DNA from: Cercophora sp. LCS_1
Taxonomy: Eukaryota; Ascomycota; Sordariomycetes; Sordariales; Lasiosphaeriaceae
NCBI GenBank assembly: GCA_036250225.1
Contig: JAPZLL010000111.1
Coordinates: 1 to 11,532 of the forward strand
Reading direction: 5' to 3'
Length of the DNA: 11,532 nt
The notes beneath the pieces were generated by a model. That model was not told the DNA's origin, made no database searches, and was given only the letters and a program-made list of their open reading frames with translations. Positions 5,763 through 11,532 of this stretch are shown here, piece after piece (within the stretch, counting starts at the first letter, position 1; each line of letters opens with the position of its first letter). The translations under genes and the position numbers were made by a program.

Positions 5763-8282
5763 ATGGACATGCCCCTTGGAGAAACCGCATTTACCCTGCC
5801 TCAACTACAACTCATTTGGGAAGCTGCATTCCATTCCGACCCCTCCCTCTTCGTTGTTCCCGATCATCGCAATCAGTCGCAGAGGGTTCATTGCCGAGAT
5901 TTCAGATACACTAGCGATGGGCAATGCGCTTCCGCCGATGAAATCCAAATGAAGTCAGAAGCTCTGCTGTCAAGCCTTTGCGACGCAGCAAGCGATCCAG
6001 CTCAACACTTTCGGTTGATTGACGACCTATTTTCTTCCGTGCTCGAGATTCGTCTTACTGAAGCCTCTGCAGCGTCTAGACATGCAGCCAGTCATGTCAG
6101 TAAAGCTGCAGCTCTCCTTCAACGACTTCCTCCCACGCCGCTGCGGTTTGATCTGTCGTACCGCCATGCCTGGCACGGAAACGGACCGGGGAAGCTCATC
6201 AACTTTCTAAACCCCGGGGCGATGGAGGGCCTGGAGTCCGTCCCGGAACAAGGGTCTCTAGCACCACAACAATTCCCCTCTGCAAACGCTCTATGGGAGC
6301 GACTTACTGTTGTCACCAAGTTCAGCACCCTGGCACTCAGGCTAGCTATCCTGGTAACGGATGATCCTGAGCCTTACCGCGATGTCTGGGTAGGTATCCG
6401 GGGTTTTCTTGACTTTGTATCCCAGCTGTTGGATCGGATTTGTCTACCGCCCGAGCAGATGTCACCTTTGCTCGGCACACTCGACGCCGATTGCAAGGAT
6501 ATCGTTCAGGCCTACCTGTGGTCAACATGGACTCGTTGTTCTCTCCTGTTCTTTTGGTCCATCCTCAACCACCATCTACGACACGGCTACGATGACTATA
6601 ACTTGAAGGACTTGACGGCATTGAGAGGTCCACGGATGCTGTTGAATCCCGCCATCCGAGGGGCTCTCCACGGACAGGGCAACCAAAGCGCACCATACAT
6701 GTGCGCCTGGGCATTTAACCTCCTGAAGGAGGATCGCGTGGGGCTGTCGATGGATTTCCGCCATTTCCATCGACGCTACCGGGATCTCCATGGGCAGAAA
6801 CCCCAGCGTTGTCTCTGGGAGTCCGATCACGCGTGCGTGGGGGACCACCCCCTAGACTGTGGACGGTTCGAAGACAGGAGGCTGGTTGCTGCGGAGCAGT
6901 CTGTCCACGCATGCGGCCAGGACACGCGGCAGAGACCGTGTCGGAGGCTCGTTTGGGAGCGGGAAAGCTATGTCTCGATCAAGGGACCTGTTGCCGTATC
7001 GACGCGCCGCTCTGCAACACAGAACATGATTACTTACACGTGCGCAACGGCTTCCACTATGGCCATCTCCCATGTTTGGAGCCATGGCCACGGAGGGAGG
7101 CCGCAGACGGGCATGAATAGTTGTCTCCACGAGCGTTTCTCCCGCATTGCGGAACAGCACGGCTGCGATTCATACTGGATCGATACGTTGTGCATCCCCG
7201 ACGAGCACCAGCTCCGGAACGAGGCAATCGGCTACATCAACCGCATCTTCGCTGACAGCAAGACCGTTCTCGTCCTCGACCGCGATCTAATGGCAATTGA
7301 CGTATCCAACGTCACGACCGCTCGCCTGGAAACACTTTTCGCGACCTTTATAGTGTGCGACTGGAACGTACGGGCGTGGACAATGCTCGAAGCCATGAAG
7401 GGCTCTCACGGTTTGTTCATCCTGTGCAAGGACGAGTCGACCATCTCTCTCCGGGACATGCTCATCACGCTACACGCAGAGGGACGGGTCGACCTCATCA
7501 GCCTTGGTTTGGCGATGCGACATCTGCTTCCTACAACCACCGACAGCTTCAGTCGGAGAGCGAGCCGGGTGTCTATGGAGTCCGGAGGCAGCATGCTCAG
7601 TCACCGCCACGCCACGCGGCCAGGGGATGACATTGTCATCTGGAGTCTCATTAGCAACACCGGACAGGTCTTTTACAGCGCCAAGGACATGTGGCAAGCG
7701 TCCATCGGCCGTACCGTTCGCTCGGCATTTTTAATGTCGAGGACACCAAGACTGACAACTGTCCGGGGGTTTTCCTGGGCACCTGAGACGCCATACATCA
7801 GACAGCCAAGAGCAGGGGAAGCTCCCGTTCAAGACCGCGTGTCATCACACCTTGTGTTCGAGGGGGCTGATAGCGAAGCGCTGCGGATAACAGGAAGGGG
7901 TGTTGAAGGGTTGTGGATGGTGTACCGAGTAGTTCTGGCCGATGAGTCGCGCTACAAAGAGTGCCCGGTGACCGCTCTGCAAATGGGCGAGAACGGTCGC
8001 ATGGAGAGAATGGTCTTCCCCGGGCACTTCGTCCTCAATCCCTGCTGGCGAAAGGCCGTCGAGCTTCTCAACCAGCATCCTGAAGTCGCGCTTCTGCACC
8101 CGAAAAGAGAAGGGCGCGAGCAGGCATATGATTTTTCCGGCGGGAGAGGGCAGACGCAGGGCCAGACGTTTGCGATATGTGTCTCGGATGATGGAGAGAG
8201 ATGGTTTTGGAAGGGGATCGAAAGCTGGCCACGAGATATGCACCCGCCGCCAATGAGTATGGATGAACTACTGATCGCGTAA
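5763..8282 (+). CDS. HET-domain protein B (839 aa), paralogue of A
   Basis: One open frame, starting at an ATG in perfect context (accATGg), encodes a second HET-family protein. The core spans about 430-590: AISHVWSHGHGGRPQ (434-448), SYWIDTLCIP (470-479), VLVLDRDLM (502-510), VCDWNVRAWTMLEAM (531-545). Of 15 residues in the first block 13 match protein A; in the last block 14 of 15 match. The upstream Cys/His segment (C313, C350, C358, C366, H382, C384, C393) keeps the same order of ligands with altered spacing. Shared C-terminal blocks are ATRPGDDIVIWSL (617-629), FSWAP (670-674) and the final Ile-Ala. The first 120 residues do not visibly match A. Compared with A it lacks about 12 residues after GGRP and the Lys/Glu insert. 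Divergence is high outside the motifs, so the duplication is old. The family's known role is programmed cell death after non-self contact; this protein's trigger is unknown. Confidence 0.88.
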   Translation: MDMPLGETAFTLPQLQLIWEAAFHSDPSLFVVPDHRNQSQRVHCRDFRYTSDGQCASADEIQMKSEALLSSLCDAASDPAQHFRLIDDLFSSVLEIRLTEASAASRHAASHVSKAAALLQRLPPTPLRFDLSYRHAWHGNGPGKLINFLNPGAMEGLESVPEQGSLAPQQFPSANALWERLTVVTKFSTLALRLAILVTDDPEPYRDVWVGIRGFLDFVSQLLDRICLPPEQMSPLLGTLDADCKDIVQAYLWSTWTRCSLLFFWSILNHHLRHGYDDYNLKDLTALRGPRMLLNPAIRGALHGQGNQSAPYMCAWAFNLLKEDRVGLSMDFRHFHRRYRDLHGQKPQRCLWESDHACVGDHPLDCGRFEDRRLVAAEQSVHACGQDTRQRPCRRLVWERESYVSIKGPVAVSTRRSATQNMITYTCATASTMAISHVWSHGHGGRPQTGMNSCLHERFSRIAEQHGCDSYWIDTLCIPDEHQLRNEAIGYINRIFADSKTVLVLDRDLMAIDVSNVTTARLETLFATFIVCDWNVRAWTMLEAMKGSHGLFILCKDESTISLRDMLITLHAEGRVDLISLGLAMRHLLPTTTDSFSRRASRVSMESGGSMLSHRHATRPGDDIVIWSLISNTGQVFYSAKDMWQASIGRTVRSAFLMSRTPRLTTVRGFSWAPETPYIRQPRAGEAPVQDRVSSHLVFEGADSEALRITGRGVEGLWMVYRVVLADESRYKECPVTALQMGENGRMERMVFPGHFVLNPCWRKAVELLNQHPEVALLHPKREGREQAYDFSGGRGQTQGQTFAICVSDDGERWFWKGIESWPRDMHPPPMSMDELLIA

Positions 8283-8465
8283 TTGTTTCGGAAAACGGTA
8301 GACTGCCTTGCGGCTCAGAATGTCATGAACTCCCTCTTGCGCTCTTCTGCGTTTCGGTCGGAAGTACTAGTTGTTAAGGAGGTACTGATAGTAAAGGCCA
8401 AGTATCACACCCAGCAAGCATCGCAAGCACAGCTCGCCTCGTTCAATGCCACCCAACCAACCCTT
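8283..8465. other. Convergent 3' intergenic region
   Basis: These 183 bp hold the tail-to-tail 3' ends of HET-B (plus) and the CFEM-like gene (minus). No canonical AATAAA is visible on either strand, which is common in filamentous fungi. No further coding frame is supported. Confidence 0.4.
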
Positions 8466-9120
8466 TTACGGTGTAAGCCTATCATCATCATCATCCATCT
8501 TGTACTCCTCGACCTCCTTCTTATCCTTCCTCCGTCTCGCACAAAGCCAAGCCCCAAGCCCAACAACAATCGTCGGGACTCCAAAGCCCACACCAACGCC
8601 AATAGCAATCTTATCAGACGTACTTAACCCTTCATCCTCATCTTTGTCGTTGGCAGGAACAATCCCAACGTTCGTAGACGAAGTTGGCATCGCGATACCC
8701 GTGTAAGTCGTGTTACCGCTGAGATCGACCTTCAGGTCCGTGCAAAGCTTGAGTTTTTCGTCGCGCATTACTGTTTCACGGCGTCAGCATCCTTGGGTTG
8801 CATGGTTAGAAGTGAGTGAACGAACCCTCCCAGTTATCCGGACATTTCTCCTTGAGACAGTCCGAGTATCCCGTCGAATTCCACGCCACACATTGACACT
8901 CGATGCCGCCGAATTTGCAGCTGTTATCTGAGTATTCGCCAAGACCAACTCGTTCGTCGCATCGCATTGATGCAACGCAGTTGAGGACTGAACCTGGAGA
9001 AACGAACTCGGTGGGGAGTGCGGAAAAGGTGGTTAGCGTTGTTTGTTGGCTCACGGCGGAGGTCTGCGCAAGGGTGACTGCTGTGAGAGAGAGGATGGCG
9101 ACGAATTGCCTGTGAACCAT
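8466..9120 (-). CDS. CFEM-like type I membrane protein, two exons (199 aa)
   Basis: Exon 1 is 9120-8826 and exon 2 is 8770-8466 (600 nt joined, 199 aa). The start ATG (9120-9118) has A at -3 and G at +4. Residues 1-19 form a signal peptide (hydrophobic VAILSLTAVTLA). After a Thr/Ser-rich stretch come eight cysteines: C48, C54, C68, C75, C77, C88, C93, C108. The order C-x6-C-x-C-x10-C-x4-C-x14-C matches the second half of a CFEM domain, the fungal eight-cysteine fold used in haem or iron uptake and surface sensing. The first spacing is wider (x5) and the usual Asp before the fourth Cys is not seen, so it is CFEM-like, not typical. Only splicing brings in the eighth cysteine. N-glycosylation sequons lie at N81 and N118. 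One membrane helix (about 153-173) is followed by a basic stop-transfer run (ARRRKDKK) and a short acidic tail with five Asp. Location is probably plasma membrane with the Cys domain outside. Confidence 0.7.
8771..8825 (-). other. 55-nt spliceosomal intron
   Basis: On the minus strand the intron starts gttcgt (8825-8820) and ends acag (8774-8771), with a branch-point match gctgac (8788-8783) 10 nt before the acceptor. Without removal, exon 1 hits a TAA within six codons. Removal (phase 1) joins Trp-Glu to Val-Met-Arg-Asp and restores one frame from signal peptide to membrane helix. The donor is non-consensus (gttcgt rather than gtaagt or gtatgt), but the length and branch site are typical of filamentous ascomycetes. 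Confidence 0.72.
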
Positions 9121-9527
9121 TTTGTCTTCGGGTCGCAAGACCTGCAGAGAAGGGTTGTACCTCAAGATCTGACAAAGTGACGGGGATCTGGAACACGACG
9201 ACGATGAACGTGGAGAAGATGTCCAAAAGATCGATGGCAAAAGAAAAAGAAGAAAAAGTTCTCATGGTGAATGTGAGAGGCAGTGCTACTAGTTATGATA
9301 ATAAAATGCCCCTTTCTCGAGATAGGGGTTGGTGCCTCCCGTGTGTCGAGACTGACCAATGGGTGTTGAGAAACGTCACACGTCGGACATATGGGGCTGA
9401 ACAACTCCCACAACCTCTCCCCAATGGCGATGGAAAGTCTCACTCGCTTTGTCTGTGGCTGCTTGCGGGGCTTAGCCCTATGGTCTTGACAGTTATCCAA
9501 TCATGGCCAAAGACAAGTCAACGATAA
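9121..9527 (-). promoter_or_regulatory. 5' flank of the CFEM-like gene
   Basis: No coding gene is supported here. On the minus strand a long pyrimidine tract (complement of 9238-9260, aaa/gaa-rich on plus) lies about 120 bp upstream of the ATG, as is common at fungal transcription starts. Three ccaat cores occur on the plus strand at about 9357, 9422 and 9498. No clear TATA box was found. Confidence 0.35.
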
Positions 9528-9913
9528 TCTAGTTGTCGGCCGCTTTGATGTCCCTCTGACCTGGCGAACAATGCCAAATTGCATTTTCCGGGGGGCGTAG
9601 AATGGTAGAATTCCAAGTTGGTGACAAAATCAGCGGCACACTGAATCCAGGTCACGTCACTCTGGGTGACCTTGATGGATGCAGTTATATCCATCGGGCA
9701 TCAAAAGGATAGTGCAAGTATGATGGCGCGCTTAAAAGACCAAGATATATTACTTTCTTTGATTGGAAAAACTCCTCGGGATTTAAAGGGTGCCGTTTGT
9801 CTTCTCAGGGGCTTGAATAAGTATGAGAGTATCATGGAATGGAAACAGAACTTTTGGCGAGCACCAGGCTCTTTTCCGGCACTCCAAACGGGAAGAAAAG
9901 GAACAAGGAACTT
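9528..9913. other. Intergenic region without recognised gene
   Basis: Nothing convincing is encoded here. A weak inverted repeat, aggtcac (9649-9655) and gtgacct (9666-9672) with a 10-bp spacer, is the only structure noted. A plus-strand open frame from 9666 crosses this region, but its composition and its overlap with a better minus-strand frame argue against it being a gene. Confidence 0.35.
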
Positions 9914-10153
9914 TCAGTGGTCCTTACTGGCTTTACCCGTTGTAATCCCAATACAATGCACATACTTCCTCACCGTTTCTTCGTTAACCGGCGGCGCCGG
10001 ATATTCCTTGACGCTAAATATATATTTCCCAATAAGCGGGCCTAATAGTATATCTGCGGCCCCTTTGTCGTCCGTTATACCATCTAGGAGAGCCGCGATG
10101 CGCGCGAGTGGGTTCGCTGTGTGTTTTGTAGCGAATGCAAAGGTGCGGCTACA
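9914..10153 (-). pseudogene. 79-codon open frame of unknown family, possible gene fragment
   Basis: The minus strand is open from just after a TAA (10156-10154) to a TGA (9916-9914). It has no ATG at its start, so it is not a complete gene as read. Its residues look protein-like: TANPLARIAALLDGITDDKG, then ADILLGPLIGKYIFSVKEYP, then NEETVRKYVHCIGITTGKAS. Helix-strand patterning, balanced charge and GC-rich third positions contrast with the AT-rich relic to its right. I do not recognise the family. It may be an internal piece of a transposon-borne or host gene broken by the neighbouring repeat, or an exon of a gene whose rest is lost. The antisense plus-strand frame covering the same bases looks like a shadow. 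Confidence 0.35.
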
Positions 10154-10182
10154 TTATTCGAGGAATGGTAATAGCTTTTGAT

Positions 10183-10623
10183 TACTATTAGTAGTAGCTA
10201 GTAGTTTAAAAAACTAGTTCAAACCAGATATTTACCCGTTTAAAAAATTATAGTTTCGGCTAATCCACTACGTATCCTACATCATTATAGCAATAACTAT
10301 TTTAACAGTATAATTAATGGGAAAAATGGCTAATAAATCTGTATTAATAAGTAAAAAACTATCTATTTGTAAATATTCTAAAATAAAGCTATAGAAAAAG
10401 TTATTATAGTTTATCCGGAAGTGGTTACTAATCGAAGATACTATAATAAATGATAATTGGTAAATAAATATTATAGTACTATACTAATAAGTAGTAAAAA
10501 CTATTTTCTTAGTTAAATATTTAAATGTAGTATAACTATACTTTCCTTTACCTTTAGTAAATGTAAGCCTTTATTTAGTGTAAGTATACTAATACTGCGC
10601 TGGGTAAAATAAATATTAATTAT
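10183..10623. mobile_element. AT-rich, RIP-type decayed repeat
   Basis: From about 10183 the sequence switches sharply to A/T-dominated text rich in TpA (ttatagt, ctataata, tatacta runs) and poor in CpA and TpG. All frames contain frequent stops. It is contiguous with the Gag relic to its right and is probably the 5' part of the same element after repeat-induced point mutation. No LTR boundary or target-site duplication could be placed. Confidence 0.6.
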
Positions 10624-11340
10624 TGTGGATAAATTGGCTACTATGCTCTTACCCGCCTAGTCGAATTCGCTATTAGAACCGATAACCGCTATTTCGACTA
10701 TTAGCGTGAAATCAATCGGGCAAGGGAACCCACTATTAAACCCGCCCGCAAGGAGAAACCTACTGAGAAACCTCGCAAATACTATACTTCGCAGGTTATA
10801 CTAAGTACGTTATATGGAATGTATGTTGGATTAATGGACATTGGCATGGTCTAGGATGGGCATAGCGGTATGTAATAGACCGGTAGAACGCTACCTAAGG
10901 ATAAGAGTAAGGTTAGGTATTATAACTGCAATAAAAACGGGTATTACGCTAGAGAATGCAAGGCGCCCAGAAAAGGCAAATGGATACTACTGCTGGAACC
11001 TAGGACAACTGTTCGGGTTACAAACACTATAACGGTTATTTATATAACCAATTCCGAGGACAACGAATGGATGGACTATGTACTGGATAATAATTACTAC
11101 CTTTTAGATAATGCCATTAACCAGGCCTTCGATAATAGATTTATAGGCAGATATAATAATAGACCAGTTCTCTCCTTTATAGGGAAAATCTCCCCAGCCC
11201 CCAAAGAATAAAAGGCCCTACCTATAGAATAAGAAATTAAATAATAAGATAAGGAGTTTAGGGATAAGTTCTTTGCTACCCTCTCCCTGGACTAGCGAGA
11301 TCTATTTGAATACTTTAAGTGGACCCATACCTATAAGAAT
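10624..11340 (+). mobile_element. Ty3/gypsy-type Gag relic, RIP-damaged
   Basis: In one plus-strand frame the text TRLVEFAIRTDNRYFDY (from 10651) resembles the conserved LVxLAIRIDNRLYE segment of fungal gypsy Gag. A basic linker follows, then KVRYYNCNKNGYYARECKAP (from 10912), a CCHC zinc knuckle with exact C-x2-C-x4-H-x4-C spacing. Ligand 1 is Tyr (TGT to TAT, codon 10918) and the His ligand is Tyr (CAT to TAT, codon 10942). Stops in the frame at 10630, 10702, 10852, 10873, 10876 and 11209 are TAA or TAG, each one C-to-T change from CAA or CAG. These are RIP-type transitions on both strands. The frame remains partly readable to about 11340 (for example DNNYYLLDNAINQAFDNRFI from 11089) but protease and reverse transcriptase are not reached. 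The element is inactive. Confidence 0.72.
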
Positions 11341-11436
11341 TTTAAACCTAGAAGTAGTAGCTATTTGTCCAAGAGAATGAACAATGGGTTGGTACCAGGG
11401 AGGAAAGCCACCCTTAGGCTCTTTTGATATTGGTTT

Positions 11437-11532
11437 TGTTAAAACAGGGTGCTGCCCACAGGGCTCGTAGTACGTAGCCAGGCAGCTTACAGTGGGTTTA
11501 CCCACTGTAATACGCAGCGGAAGACTTGTGCG
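11437..11532. mobile_element. Possible LTR edge, less mutated
   Basis: From about 11380 the base composition returns towards balanced and TpA runs fade. At 11437 the sequence TGTTaaaacaggg has the TGTT start common to fungal LTRs; read on the minus strand it is an AACA end. The opposite end, an internal primer-binding site and any target-site duplication are outside the window or not recognisable. This is a weak call based on the boundary bases and the change in composition. Confidence 0.25.
11487..11510. repeat. Perfect 11-2-11 palindrome
   Basis: ttacagtgggt, spacer tt, acccactgtaa: an error-free 24-bp inverted repeat. It could form a tight hairpin in RNA or a cruciform, or be the end or internal stem of a repeat element. 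It lies in the less-mutated terminal segment, beyond the RIP-damaged relic. Confidence 0.8.

Noticed and set aside
971..8282. NLR-type receptor (NACHT or NB-ARC with WD40, ankyrin or TPR repeats) fused to the HET domains
   Set aside because: No P-loop GxxxxGK[ST], Walker B or repeat array was seen in either HET protein; these are not HET-E-like architectures.
9666..10181. A 171-codon plus-strand open frame
   Set aside because: It starts in intergenic text and its second half is antisense to a more protein-like minus-strand frame. It has no recognised motif, and its Ser/Pro/Ala-rich text looks like a shadow.
11302..11505. 67-codon minus-strand frame at the right edge
   Set aside because: It has no ATG at its start, spans the end of the Gag relic and the palindrome, and has no recognisable motif.
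1..11532. tRNA, rRNA or CRISPR array
   Set aside because: No cloverleaf with B-box, no rRNA core and no spaced direct-repeat array was seen. The only regular repeats are the 13-bp minisatellite and the 18-bp duplication.

Overview
The window reads as nuclear DNA of a filamentous ascomycete (Pezizomycotina). Three things point there. It carries two HET-domain (heterokaryon incompatibility) proteins, a family expanded almost only in these fungi. One gene has a 55-nt intron with a fungal-type branch point. The right flank is an AT-rich retrotransposon relic whose stop codons and lost zinc ligands are the C-to-T and G-to-A changes expected of repeat-induced point mutation (RIP). No bacterial-type operon signal, tRNA, rRNA or CRISPR array was seen. 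The species cannot be named from the sequence alone.

Left flank (1-970): a five-copy 13-bp minisatellite (32-96), a perfect dyad built from two CACGTG boxes (195-215), a short AT-rich patch (about 300-405), and the N-terminal third of an alpha/beta hydrolase on the minus strand (406-738). The hydrolase is cut before its nucleophile elbow and is best read as a broken gene.

Centre (971-8282): a compact block of three large intron-free genes. A HET-domain protein of 879 aa (minus, 971-3610) is divergent from a 452-aa predicted membrane protein (plus, 4151-5509). The membrane-protein gene is followed in the same direction by a second, paralogous HET-domain protein of 839 aa (plus, 5763-8282). 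The two HET proteins share a variant HET core (AISHVWSHG, YW[MI]DT[PL]CIP, VCDWNVRAWT), a Cys/His-rich segment just before it that could bind a metal, and conserved C-terminal blocks down to the final Ile-Ala. The 540-bp divergent promoter holds a perfect 17-bp palindrome and a CCG/CGG inverted repeat. The arrangement suggests a co-inherited allorecognition or cell-death module with a membrane partner. That role is inferred from layout and family, not shown.

Right flank (8283-11532): convergent with the second HET gene lies a two-exon gene for a small type I membrane protein (199 aa) with a signal peptide, eight cysteines in a CFEM-like order, one membrane helix and an acidic tail (8466-9120, minus). 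Beyond its promoter there is a 79-codon minus-strand open frame of protein-like composition but unknown family (9914-10153). The window then turns sharply AT-rich and ends in a RIP-damaged Ty3/gypsy-type Gag relic with a destroyed CCHC zinc knuckle. The last 100 bases, less damaged, carry a perfect 11-2-11 palindrome and may be the edge of another LTR element.
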